A DNA stretch of 37,723 bases from Arthrobacter glacialis. GTDB taxonomy: Bacteria; Actinomycetota; Actinomycetes; Actinomycetales; Micrococcaceae. Of the stretch, positions 7,601 to 15,503 are shown in pieces. A program made the translations under genes and the position numbers. Below the pieces are notes generated by a model that saw nothing but the letters and a program-made list of their open reading frames with translations, made no database searches and had not been told where the DNA came from. The stretch lies in assembly GCF_002909445.1 (NCBI RefSeq), contig NZ_PPXC01000024.1:1-37723 (forward strand). The letters are read 5' to 3'. The first letter of the stretch is position 1. Each line of letters starts with the position of its first letter.

Positions 7601-7947
7601 CTCTCAAGCGTGCACCCGAAAAGTGAGGTTGAAGCCAGCTGGCTGCACGATGTGGACAAGACGAGCTTCAGGGTGGGCTGTTGAGGACTAATTGTGGTCA
7701 GTCATCGTTACGCCTCTGTAGTAACATTGAAGCAGCAGTGTGCTGTGTGTGCACTGACTACGCGCACTCCTCCCTGACGAGGCATCCTAAGAGTGATCTT
7801 GGGTCCTGCTGACGGATTGTGGCCATACGGTCCGCCTCACGGCGGTTTATGGCATACACAATGGGTGCTAGGAGCAGCGTCCAGGCGGGTATCCCCGTCC
7901 GGGCCAGCAAGCTAAACAACCGTAAAATTACAAGAAGGAGCGCCGGC
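7601..7947. other. Divergent promoter region and rpsB leader with hairpin
   Basis: No gene was recognised in these 347 nt between the peptidase start and rpsB. A two-part hairpin at 7823-7852 (outer CCATA/TATGG, inner CCGCC-TCAC-GGCGG) lies about 95 nt upstream of the rpsB start. CAGTG/CACTG arms also occur at 7736-7756. A structured 5' leader used for S2 autoregulation is possible but unproven. Confidence 0.4.
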
Positions 7948-8826
7948 ATGCCCGTCGTAACTATGCGCCAGCTGCTTGACAGCGGCGTCCACTTTGGACA
8001 CCAGACCCGTCGTTGGAACCCGAAGATGAAGCGATTCATCCTCACGGAGCGCAACGGCATCTACATCATCGACTTGCAGCAGTCACTGTCTTTCATTGAC
8101 CGCGCCTACGAGTTCGTAAAGTCCACCGTTGCACACGGCGGCACCGTACTCTTCGTTGGTACCAAGAAGCAGGCTCAGGAAGCAATTGCTGAGCAGGCTA
8201 CTCGCGTTGGCATGCCTTATGTGAACCAGCGCTGGTTGGGCGGTATGCTCACCAACTTCCAGACGGTTTCCAAGCGTATCTCCCGCATGAAGGAACTCGA
8301 AGAGATCAACTTCGAGGACGTTGCATCCTCCGGTCACACCAAGAAGGAGCTCCTGCTCCTCAAGCGTGAACTGACCAAGCTGCAGACCAACCTCGGTGGT
8401 ATCCGCAACCTGACCAAGGCACCCTCCGTGCTCTGGATCGTTGACACCCCGAAGGAACACCTCGCCATCGACGAGGCACACAAGCTCAAGATCCCCGTTG
8501 TAGCCATCTTGGACTCCAACTGCAACCCTGACGAAGTCGATTTCCCGATCCCGGGCAACGACGACGCCATCCGCTCCGTTGCACTGTTGACCCGCGTTAT
8601 CGCTGATGCTGTTGCAGAAGGCCTGATCGCCCGCAACAACAAGGCAACCGGCAACGAAGAAGCTCCGGCTGAGCCCTTGGCTGAGTGGGAGCGCGAGCTC
8701 CTCGAAGGCGACAAGGCTGTTGCAGCCCCCGCCGAAGCCGTTGTTGAAGCTCCGGCCGAAGCTGCTGTTGAAGCCGTAGTTGAAGCTCCGGCCGAAGCTG
8801 CTGCAGAAGCTGCAACCGAGAAGTAA
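7948..8826 (+). CDS. rpsB: 30S ribosomal protein S2
   Basis: A 292-residue S2 protein from the ATG at 7948, set by a strong AAGAAGGAG site. An earlier in-frame start would add unrelated sequence. The N-terminus [27 protein letters not shown] and the central [11 protein letters not shown] and [13 protein letters not shown] stretches are diagnostic. S2 bridges the head and body of the 30S subunit. The last 55 or so residues are an Ala/Glu/Pro/Val-rich tail made by an internal DNA repeat, beyond the length of the bacterial core protein; such tails are common in actinobacteria. It leads the rpsB-tsf operon. Confidence 0.98.
   Translation: MPVVTMRQLLDSGVHFGHQTRRWNPKMKRFILTERNGIYIIDLQQSLSFIDRAYEFVKSTVAHGGTVLFVGTKKQAQEAIAEQATRVGMPYVNQRWLGGMLTNFQTVSKRISRMKELEEINFEDVASSGHTKKELLLLKRELTKLQTNLGGIRNLTKAPSVLWIVDTPKEHLAIDEAHKLKIPVVAILDSNCNPDEVDFPIPGNDDAIRSVALLTRVIADAVAEGLIARNNKATGNEEAPAEPLAEWERELLEGDKAVAAPAEAVVEAPAEAAVEAVVEAPAEAAAEAATEK
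8743..8803 (+). repeat. 36-nt period repeat coding the S2 tail
   Basis: A 25-nt block beginning GTTGAAGCTCCGGCCGAAGC occurs identically at 8743-8767 and 8779-8803. It encodes repeated VEAPAEAA units at the S2 C-terminus. The period of 36 nt keeps the frame, so the tail can grow or shrink by slippage or recombination. Confidence 0.8.
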
Positions 8827-8892
8827 AAAACTTTTCCTCGCGGACTTACCTTAGGGAGCAATCGCTAAGGGCCGCCACCTAGGAACCAGATA

Positions 8893-8935
8893 CTGGCAGG
8901 ATCGCGCCGCTCACAAAGCACAGCGGTCCTGCCAG
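8893..8935 (+). promoter_or_regulatory. rpsB-tsf intergenic hairpin
   Basis: CTGGCAGGA (8893-8901) pairs perfectly with TCCTGCCAG (8927-8935). Inside it, CCGC (8907-8910) pairs with GCGG (8923-8926), leaving a 5-nt bulge on the left arm only. No T-run follows, so it is not a standard terminator. Partial attenuation or RNA processing between rpsB and tsf is likely. Confidence 0.6.
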
Positions 8936-8987
8936 AACTGGCCTACTGCTTATTTACATACTTAAACATTTACACTGAGGGGTTCAC

Positions 8988-9815
8988 ATGGCGAACTACA
9001 CCGCCGCTGATATTAAGGCTCTGCGCGAGCGCACGGGCGCTGGCATGATGGACGTCAAGAAGGCTCTCGACGAGGCCAACGGCGACGCCGAGAAGGCCAT
9101 GGAGCTCATCCGCATCAAGGGCCTCAAGGGTGCTACCAAGCGCGAAGGCCGCTCAACTGCTGAAGGCCTCGTTGCCGCAGCTGTTGACGGTGGCGTTGGC
9201 GTCATGGTTGAGGTCGCCTGCGAAACTGACTTCGTTGCCAAGGCTGCTCCCTTCATCGAATTCGCCAACACGGTTCTGGCCACGGCCGTCTCCTCCGGCG
9301 CAGCCGATGTTGAGGCACTGCTGGCTGTTGACGTTGACGGCAAGCCCATGTCCGAGGCTGTCATTGCAGCCGGCGCACTCTTGGGTGAAAAGGTTGCCAT
9401 TCGCCGCCTTGCACGCATTGAGGGTGCAACTGTTGACGCTTACCTGCACAAGACCTCCAAGGACCTTCCGGCCCAGGTTGGCGTGCTGTTCGCTATTGAC
9501 GGCGACAACCAGGAAGTTGCCCACGACGTAGCCGTGCACATTGCTGCCATGTCCCCGACGTTTGTCTCCCGTGACGAAGTTGCTGCAGAGACCGTTGAGA
9601 ACGAGCGCCGCATCGCTGGCGAAACCGCAAAGGCTGAAGGCAAGCCCGAAGCAGCCATGACCAAGATCGTTGAAGGCCGTTTGACTGGCTTCTTCAAGGA
9701 ACTCGTTCTGGTTGACCAGCCTTTCGCTAAGGACTCCAAGAAGAGTGTTGGCGTTGTTCTGGAAGAAGCAGGCGTCAAGCCTGTTGCTTTCGCACGCTTC
9801 CGCGTCGGAGCATAA
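8988..9815 (+). CDS. tsf: Elongation factor Ts
   Basis: A 275-residue protein with the N-terminal UBA-like module MANYTAADIKALRERTGAGM, the conserved MDVKKALDEANGD and TDFVA stretches (ACETDFVAKA appears as VACETDFVAKAA), and a duplicated EF-Ts core. EF-Ts catalyses GDP release from EF-Tu in the cytosol. It follows rpsB at 161 nt, with a hairpin in the gap, the usual bacterial order. The ATG at 8988 has a GAGGGG site. A strong terminator ends the transcript. Confidence 0.98.
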   Translation: MANYTAADIKALRERTGAGMMDVKKALDEANGDAEKAMELIRIKGLKGATKREGRSTAEGLVAAAVDGGVGVMVEVACETDFVAKAAPFIEFANTVLATAVSSGAADVEALLAVDVDGKPMSEAVIAAGALLGEKVAIRRLARIEGATVDAYLHKTSKDLPAQVGVLFAIDGDNQEVAHDVAVHIAAMSPTFVSRDEVAAETVENERRIAGETAKAEGKPEAAMTKIVEGRLTGFFKELVLVDQPFAKDSKKSVGVVLEEAGVKPVAFARFRVGA

Positions 9816-9844
9816 GACACTTTTGTCGTATAGCTAGATGTGAC

Positions 9845-9886
9845 GAAGAAGGGGTGACCGCAATCTGCGGTTGCCCCTTCTTTGCA
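9845..9886 (+). terminator. Terminator downstream of tsf
   Basis: AAGAAGGGG (9846-9854) pairs with CCCCTTCTT (9874-9882), extended inside by ACCGC/GCGGT, and a short T stretch follows. It separates rpsB-tsf from pyrH. Confidence 0.85.
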
Positions 9887-9988
9887 TGTAACGTCAGATA
9901 AGATTTTAGACGCAGCTCTTCGCTAGGCCCTGCACCCAGACCCAGACCCAGTTTAAGTTGCTACGTACCGGCACCCACGGAAGGCACC

Positions 9989-10750
9989 ATGACCACGAAT
10001 ATTTCCCAGACCGCGCCAAGCAGCACAGCACCCGCAGCGGGAGCTGGCAAGCGCCGTCGTGTGTTGCTAAAGCTCTCCGGCGAAGTCTTCGGCGCTGGCA
10101 AATTGGGTGTGGATCCGGACACCATCCGCGGCATCGCCCAGCAGATCGCCAGCACCGTTGACACCGTGGAGGTGGCCATTGTTGTGGGCGGCGGCAACTT
10201 CTTCCGCGGAGCGGAATTGTCCGCCTCGGGCATGGACCGCTCACGCGCCGACTACATGGGCATGCTGGGTACTGTCATGAACTGCCTGGCATTGCAGGAC
10301 TTCCTGGAACAAGCCGGCGTAGACACCCGGGTGCAGAGCGCCATCACCATGGGACAGGTCGCCGAGGCCTACATTCCCCGGCGCGCCATCCGCCACCTCG
10401 AGAAGAGCCGAGTAGTCATCTTCGGCGCCGGCGCCGGCTTGCCCTACTTCTCCACCGACACCGTGGCCGCCCAGCGTGCCTTGGAAGTCCACGCCGACGT
10501 AGTGCTGATGGCCAAAAACGGCGTCGACGGCGTCTACACGGCGGACCCCAAAAAGGACCCCACGGCCGTAAAATTGGACCACCTCAGCTATGACGAGGCC
10601 ATGGCCCGTGACATCCGTGTCATGGATCAAACGGCCTTTAGCCTGTGCAAGGACAACAACGTGACCATGCTGGTTTTCGGCATGGAAGGTGAGGGCAATG
10701 TGGCCCGCGCAATCCTTGGCGAAGAGCTGGGAACTCTGGTCACCCCGTAA
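9989..10750 (+). CDS. pyrH: Uridylate kinase
   Basis: A 253-residue UMP kinase of the amino-acid-kinase fold. [14 protein letters not shown] is the N-terminal phosphate loop, [11 protein letters not shown] the UMP/ATP glycine motif, and [18 protein letters not shown] the nucleotide-binding segment. It phosphorylates UMP to UDP, feeding pyrimidine nucleotide and cell-wall precursor supply. The ATG at 9989 has a GGAAGG site; the first 24 residues are a Ser/Thr/Ala-rich extension. It leads the conserved pyrH-frr-cdsA string. Confidence 0.97.
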   Translation: MTTNISQTAPSSTAPAAGAGKRRRVLLKLSGEVFGAGKLGVDPDTIRGIAQQIASTVDTVEVAIVVGGGNFFRGAELSASGMDRSRADYMGMLGTVMNCLALQDFLEQAGVDTRVQSAITMGQVAEAYIPRRAIRHLEKSRVVIFGAGAGLPYFSTDTVAAQRALEVHADVVLMAKNGVDGVYTADPKKDPTAVKLDHLSYDEAMARDIRVMDQTAFSLCKDNNVTMLVFGMEGEGNVARAILGEELGTLVTP

Positions 10751-10872
10751 TAGCGCAAACAGGCCGTGTGGGTGGGTGCAGCTAATCTGTAGCTCACGGT
10801 AGGATGGTCTCAGAATTGCCGCGCGCAAATGCCGCGGAAGTGTTGTGTAGTCATTTATTGAGGGAGAGACGC

Positions 10873-11430
10873 GTGATCGAAGATACTTTGCTCGAGGCCG
10901 AAGAAAAGATGGACAAGGCCATAGAGGTTGCCAAAGAGGACTTCTCCGCTGTGCGTACAGGCCGTGCCAACCCCGCCATGTTCCACAAGGTCATGGTGGA
11001 TTACTATGGTTCACCGACGCCTTTGCAGCAGCTGGCAGCATTTGCCGTGCCGGAAGCGCGCACCTTGCTCATCACACCTTTTGACAAAACCTCCATGCAC
11101 GACATCGAGCGTGCCCTGAGCTCATCCGAGGTGGGTGCCAACCCGTCCAACGACGGCAACGTTATCCGCATTATGATGCCGGAACTAACCGCAGAGCGTC
11201 GCAAGGAATACGTCAAGGTGGTCCGCACCAAGGGTGAAGACGCCAAGATTTCGGTGCGGAACATCCGCCGCAAGGCCAAGGAACAGCTGGACAAGCTGGT
11301 CAAGGACGGCGACGCCGGTGAAGATGAGGGTTCGCGTGCCGAGAAGGAACTGGACGCCATGACCAAGTCGCACACGGACAACATCGATGAGCTGCTCAAA
11401 CGCAAGGAAGTCGAGCTTCTCGAGGTCTAA
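10873..11430 (+). CDS. frr: Ribosome recycling factor
   Basis: 185 residues from the GTG at 10873, the standard length; GAGGGAGAG precedes it. The ATG further upstream would add 23 unrelated residues. Diagnostic motifs are RTGRANPAMF near the N-terminus and the long three-helix bundle with EERRKE-like LTAERRKEYVKVV and VRNIRRKAKEQL. RRF splits post-termination ribosomes together with EF-G. It ends at 11430 by sharing a base with the cdsA start. Confidence 0.98.
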   Translation: MIEDTLLEAEEKMDKAIEVAKEDFSAVRTGRANPAMFHKVMVDYYGSPTPLQQLAAFAVPEARTLLITPFDKTSMHDIERALSSSEVGANPSNDGNVIRIMMPELTAERRKEYVKVVRTKGEDAKISVRNIRRKAKEQLDKLVKDGDAGEDEGSRAEKELDAMTKSHTDNIDELLKRKEVELLEV

Positions 11431-12845
11431 TGACTGACCCCAAGCGTGCGCAGGCCGGTCCCGTTTCGGGGCCGGCCGCGTCAAATCCAGAGGTCGAACT
11501 CCCTGGCCAGCCTAACGACTACCAATTTCCCTCTCGGAAGGCGCGTCGTCACGCTGAGCTGACAGGCATGATTCCTATCATTGTGCCCAAAACTGCTGTG
11601 CCTAACGTCACCGTGCCCAAAACTGCTGTGCCGCAGGGCCCTGCCACGGCTGGCCAGAAGGATGGGACGCTCGACGGCGGAACAGATTCCAGCAAGGCAC
11701 CCACCGACACGCTGGTTGCCGAAGCCCCGGCTGCCGCGGTTGACGCTGTGCCGGCGAAGACTGCGCCCATCCTGCCCGCCAGGGTCGAGGCGGGGGCCAC
11801 TGCCACGCACCCCGGTTTTGAGTCCGAGGCAGACGATGAAGCTGGCGACGAGGCTGAAATTGACGAGCTTTCAGAGCTTGCGCCGCGCCCGGTCTCAGCA
11901 CTGGCGGTGACGGGACTTCCCGTTGTGCCTCTTCCGCACGCACCCTTGGCTGCCATGCCGGATGAAGCCACGGCGGCCAAGGCTCCCAGAACGCCCAAGG
12001 CGGGCCGGGATCTGCCCGCTGCCATCGCAGTTGGCGTGACCTTGCTACTGGTGGTCATTGGCTCCCTGCTGTTCTATCCGCTGGCTTTTGTTGCGGTTGC
12101 TACCGCGTTTGCCTGCGTGGGTGTGTGGGAAGTGACCCGGGCGGTAGCTGGAAAAGGAATCAAAGCCCCCATGACTCCTGTCATGATCGGCGCCTTGGCC
12201 ATGCCGGCATCCGCCTACTTTGCCGGTCCAGAGGGTTTGTTGTTCGCACTCGTGGCAAGCGCGGGAGCCACAGTTTTGTGGCGTTCACTGGATCCTGAAC
12301 CAGGCGCCGTAAAGAGCATTCTGTCCGGTGTCTTCGCGCTGATGTGGATCCCATTCCTGCTCAGCTTTGTCTTCCTGATGATGCGTGGGGAAAATGGTCC
12401 GGTCCTTGGTTTGACCACCGACTTGTCCGCCATCAACCCCGGTGTTATCCAGGTGATCATCATGCTGCTGCTGGTGGTTGCCAATGACACCTTTGGGTAC
12501 CTGGTGGGTGTCATGTTCGGCAAGCACCCCATGGCGCCCAAGATCAGTCCCAAGAAGTCCTGGGAGGGCTTTGCTGGTTCCCTTGGCGGGGCAACCCTGG
12601 TGGCTATCCCGGCCACAGTATTCTTGCTTGACCAGCATTGGTGGGTGGGTTTCGCTCTGGCCATCGGAATGGTCTTTGCTGGAACCGGCGGAGACTTTGC
12701 CGAGTCCATGGTTAAACGTGAATTGGGCATAAAGGACATGAGTAATTTGTTGCCTGGGCACGGCGGTGTAATGGATAGATTGGATTCAATCTTATTCGCA
12801 GCCCCTGTTGCCTATGCCACGTTTAGTGTTTTAGGCCAGTTCTAG
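11430..12845 (+). CDS. cdsA: Phosphatidate cytidylyltransferase with long N-terminal extension
   Basis: A 471-residue protein. The C-terminal 280 residues are CdsA: about eight membrane helices and the full signature, with SMVKREL, KDMSNLLPGHGG and VMDRLD in order near residues 425-453. The enzyme makes CDP-diacylglycerol from phosphatidic acid and CTP at the inner membrane. That product is the substrate of the CDP-alcohol phosphatidyltransferase at 2588. The first 190 or so residues are hydrophilic, Ala/Pro/Val-rich and probably disordered, with a VPKTAVP tandem repeat. The ATG overlaps the frr TAA by one base. A later start would remove the extension, but the open frame and coupling favour this one. 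Confidence 0.93.
   Translation: MTDPKRAQAGPVSGPAASNPEVELPGQPNDYQFPSRKARRHAELTGMIPIIVPKTAVPNVTVPKTAVPQGPATAGQKDGTLDGGTDSSKAPTDTLVAEAPAAAVDAVPAKTAPILPARVEAGATATHPGFESEADDEAGDEAEIDELSELAPRPVSALAVTGLPVVPLPHAPLAAMPDEATAAKAPRTPKAGRDLPAAIAVGVTLLLVVIGSLLFYPLAFVAVATAFACVGVWEVTRAVAGKGIKAPMTPVMIGALAMPASAYFAGPEGLLFALVASAGATVLWRSLDPEPGAVKSILSGVFALMWIPFLLSFVFLMMRGENGPVLGLTTDLSAINPGVIQVIIMLLLVVANDTFGYLVGVMFGKHPMAPKISPKKSWEGFAGSLGGATLVAIPATVFLLDQHWWVGFALAIGMVFAGTGGDFAESMVKRELGIKDMSNLLPGHGGVMDRLDSILFAAPVAYATFSVLGQF
11583..11632 (+). repeat. 30-nt period tandem repeat in cdsA 5' part
   Basis: GTGCCCAAAACTGCTGTGCC occurs at 11583-11602 and again at 11613-11632, encoding VPKTAVP twice in the low-complexity extension of CdsA. 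Confidence 0.85.
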
Positions 12846-12910
12846 AAAACCGAATTCATAGGGCTTGCACCACTTGGTACAGGCCGTAGAGAAATGTTCA
12901 AGGAATGACA

Positions 12911-13510
12911 GTGACAGTGGATGAGAAAACCCGGACCAACTCCAGATTTAAATTGGTGGGTCCCAAGGAAATCGGCTATAACGTCAAGCAAGTTGACGTG
13001 TTCTTGGAGCGTGCCAGGGCATATTTCCTGAGCACAGATACGCACGGCAACGCCATTACCAGCCTTGATGTGCGAACGGCAAGCTTCGACCCCGCACGTG
13101 GGGGCTACAGCGCGCAGGCCGTGGATGCGGCCATGGACAGGATCGAAGACGAATTTGTGCTGCGCGAAAAGGAATTGCTGATCGGTGCAGAGGGCGAAAA
13201 AGCATGGATGATGAAGATCGGCAAGACCGCTTCAGTGTTGCGCGCCCGCTTGCATCGTCCCGACGGTGATCGATTCCGCCGCCCGTCCAAAAAAAGCGCG
13301 CAAAGCTACAACATCAACGACGTGGACGTGCTGTGCCGGGAACTACTTGTTTACATTGAGGACAACGGGGAACTTAGCGTGGACATAGTGCGCCGTGCCG
13401 TCTTCGCCCCCGAAAAGGGCAGTGACGGCTACGAGGAAAGCCAAGTTGATGCATTCCTGGACCGCGTCGTGGAGCTCATGGCATCCATCGACCCGCTGCC
13501 AGCAAAGTAG
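12911..13510 (+). CDS. DivIVA-motif repeat protein
   Basis: About 199 residues from the GTG at 12911, placed six bases after AAGGA; an ATG at 12905 sits too close to that site. Four short motifs of the DivIVA N-terminal type recur: GYNVKQVDVFLERARAYF, GYSAQAVDAAMDRIEDEF, SYNINDVDVLCRELLVYI and GYEESQVDAFLDRVVELM. Two are preceded by a VR-x-A-x-F-like strand (VRTASFDPARG, VRRAVFAPEKG). In DivIVA/Wag31 this segment binds curved membrane at poles and septa; no long coiled coil follows here. It probably touches cell division or polar growth. It follows cdsA closely, and a 72-nt palindrome lies downstream. Confidence 0.75.
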   Translation: MTVDEKTRTNSRFKLVGPKEIGYNVKQVDVFLERARAYFLSTDTHGNAITSLDVRTASFDPARGGYSAQAVDAAMDRIEDEFVLREKELLIGAEGEKAWMMKIGKTASVLRARLHRPDGDRFRRPSKKSAQSYNINDVDVLCRELLVYIEDNGELSVDIVRRAVFAPEKGSDGYEESQVDAFLDRVVELMASIDPLPAK

Positions 13511-13520
13511 CCTCTTTTTA

Positions 13521-13592
13521 CAACTGGCCCGCAGAAAACGCCGAAAATCGCGGTAAAACCGCGCATTTTCGGCGTTTTCTGCGGGCCAGTTG
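13521..13592. repeat. 72-nt long palindrome, copy 2 (intact)
   Basis: 28-nt arms pair perfectly, starting CAACTGGCCCGCAGAAAACG. Inside is a second stem CGCGGT-AAA-ACCGCG, with one bulged C. It lies between the DivIVA-repeat gene and the convergent symporter gene. It should fold on either strand and may serve as a bidirectional terminator. Confidence 0.92.
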
Positions 13593-13605
13593 TCGGTTGG
13601 GGGAG

Positions 13606-15114
13606 TCAGCTGCTTGAGGTGCGCGGGTTCTCCACGTCCAGCGGCCGCTCTGGCACATGAAGTTTGCTCATGAAGCGTGAAACCGTTGTGCTGCGCCGGT
13701 GTTGGGTGGCCCGTGACACCACCACCATGACCAGGAACGCTGTGGGTACGCTCCAGGCCGCGGGCTGGGTCAGGACGCTGCGCCATGGCGCATCGATAGG
13801 CAGCTGAGCCCCCACAATCATGGCCGTTGCGCACAGCACCCCACCGGTCAGCATGCCGGCAACGGCACCCGCATCCGTGAGACCACGCCACCAAATACCC
13901 AGCAGCAGCAAGGGGCAGATGGTTGAGGCCGTGAAGGCAAAGACCAGGCCCACACTGCCAGCCAGTGCCAGTGAATCCGTCACCATGGCCACGGCAAAAG
14001 GCACCACGGCGGCAAAAATGGCCGCAATCCTAAATCCCCGCACACTTCCGCCCAAGAAGTCCTGGCTGATGACGCCAGCCAGGGAAACCACCAACCCCGA
14101 GGTCGTGGAAAGGAACGCTGCAAAGGCGCCAGAGACCACCAACGCCGTCAAAAGGTCCCCGCCCAGGCCGCCAATCAACCTCCCCGGCAGGAGCAATACG
14201 GTGGCGTCGGGAGACCCCGTCGCGGCCAACTCGGGCAGGAACACCCTGCCCAAAACCCCATAGATGGTGGGGAAGAAGTAAAAAATGGAGAGCAGCCCCA
14301 AAACTATCAGCGTGGTGCGGCGGGCGGCTGCGCCGTCGGGGTTTGTGTAAAAACGCACCAACACATGCGGCAGGCCCAAGGTGCCCAAGAGCAAGGCAAT
14401 CATGAGGGAAATGGTTCCGTAGGCTGAGTCAAGGCTGGGGGGATTCGACGGCGGGAAGAGTTCCGTACCGGCCGGAATAGTCGGCCCGGATTGCTGGCCA
14501 GTGACTCCGGATAGCATCAGGACAATGAAGATGGCCGGCACTGCAATGGCCGTGAGTTTGAGCCAGTACTGGAAGGCTTGCACAAACGTCATGGAGCGCA
14601 TACCGCCGGTGGCCACTGTCAGACACACCACGACCACCACCGCGCCGGCGCCCACCCAGGACGGCAAACCGGTGGTGGTGCGAATGGTCAGCGCTGCACC
14701 GTGCAATTGCGGGACAATGTAAAACCAGCCCACGGCAACCACCAGCAAACTGGTGACATGGCGGGCGGTGGAGGATTCCAGCCTGGCTTGGGCGAAATCC
14801 GGGACGGTGTAGGCGCCGGAGCGGCGCAGGGGAGCGGCCACGAAGAACAGCAACATCAGGTAACCGGCTGTGTAGCCAATGGGGAACCAGAGGGCGTCCA
14901 GCCCGGAGATGACGATGAGCCCGGCTATGCCCAGGAAACTTGCGGCGGAGAGATACTCCCCGCCGATCGCCGAGGCATTCCACCACGGGCGCACAGTGCG
15001 TGAAGCAACATAGAAGTCGCTGGTGGTTCTTGATACTCGCAGACCGTAGAACCCGATCAGCGCTGTACTGACTGAGACCAAGATGAGTGCGGAATAGCCA
15101 ATGGCTGGATTCAC
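13606..15114 (-). CDS. Sodium:solute symporter, acetate/monocarboxylate type
   Basis: A 502-residue protein with about 13 membrane helices of the SSS family. Near the N-terminus SDFYVASRTVRPWWNASAIGGEYLSAASFLGI is the family's substrate/sodium region, and GTLGLPHVLVRFYTNPD matches ActP/MctC-type carriers. Such permeases take up acetate, pyruvate or propionate with a cation. The start is a GTG at 15114 that overlaps the stop of the small membrane gene by four bases (GTGA), so the two are coupled. It is the last gene of a minus-strand operon HK-RR-small membrane protein-symporter and is a paralogue of the actP at 18080. Confidence 0.9.
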   Translation of the reverse strand: MNPAIGYSALILVSVSTALIGFYGLRVSRTTSDFYVASRTVRPWWNASAIGGEYLSAASFLGIAGLIVISGLDALWFPIGYTAGYLMLLFFVAAPLRRSGAYTVPDFAQARLESSTARHVTSLLVVAVGWFYIVPQLHGAALTIRTTTGLPSWVGAGAVVVVVCLTVATGGMRSMTFVQAFQYWLKLTAIAVPAIFIVLMLSGVTGQQSGPTIPAGTELFPPSNPPSLDSAYGTISLMIALLLGTLGLPHVLVRFYTNPDGAAARRTTLIVLGLLSIFYFFPTIYGVLGRVFLPELAATGSPDATVLLLPGRLIGGLGGDLLTALVVSGAFAAFLSTTSGLVVSLAGVISQDFLGGSVRGFRIAAIFAAVVPFAVAMVTDSLALAGSVGLVFAFTASTICPLLLLGIWWRGLTDAGAVAGMLTGGVLCATAMIVGAQLPIDAPWRSVLTQPAAWSVPTAFLVMVVVSRATQHRRSTTVSRFMSKLHVPERPLDVENPRTSSS

Positions 15115-15503
15115 TTCTCATCCACCAAATCGCGGTACCGGTCTTCATTCTTGGTGGCAGCCCGGATGTAAAGCCACGCGCAGGTGCCAATCAGTGGGTA
15201 CACGCCCACGGCCAGGATGAGCCAGGGGGCGGGGATGCCCAGAACGCGCCAGTCGGTGAACGTTGGCAACCAGAGCACCAATGCCCAGCAGAGCAGGAGG
15301 GCGGCCACGAACCCAGCCGCCACCACCAAAGCTAGCCGCAATTGGGAACGGATCAACGAGCGCACCATGACCTCGCCCACTGCCGTTTGCTCTGCCACTT
15401 CCTGAGAGACGCTGGTGCCGGAGGGGATGTGGTGGGCCAGCGTGCGCGGCGCGGAAACCCTGACACGGCCCTGGGCTGGTGGGCGGAGCGGTTGCACATT
15501 CAT
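15111..15503 (-). CDS. Small membrane protein coupled to the symporter
   Basis: 130 residues with a hydrophilic first half (TLAHHIPSGTSVSQEVAEQ), then two hydrophobic helices (RLALVVAAGFVAALLLCWALVL and APWLILAVGVYPLIGTCAWLYI) and a charged C-terminus. It overlaps the response-regulator stop by four bases (ATGA) and the symporter start likewise. By position it is the counterpart of the DUF485 protein in front of actP, though sequence similarity is faint. A role as accessory subunit of the symporter is inferred from position only. Confidence 0.72.
   Translation of the reverse strand: MNVQPLRPPAQGRVRVSAPRTLAHHIPSGTSVSQEVAEQTAVGEVMVRSLIRSQLRLALVVAAGFVAALLLCWALVLWLPTFTDWRVLGIPAPWLILAVGVYPLIGTCAWLYIRAATKNEDRYRDLVDEK

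Noticed and set aside
10804-10872. Upstream ATG start for frr
   Set aside because: It would add 23 residues not found in the family; the GTG at 10873 has the ribosome site.
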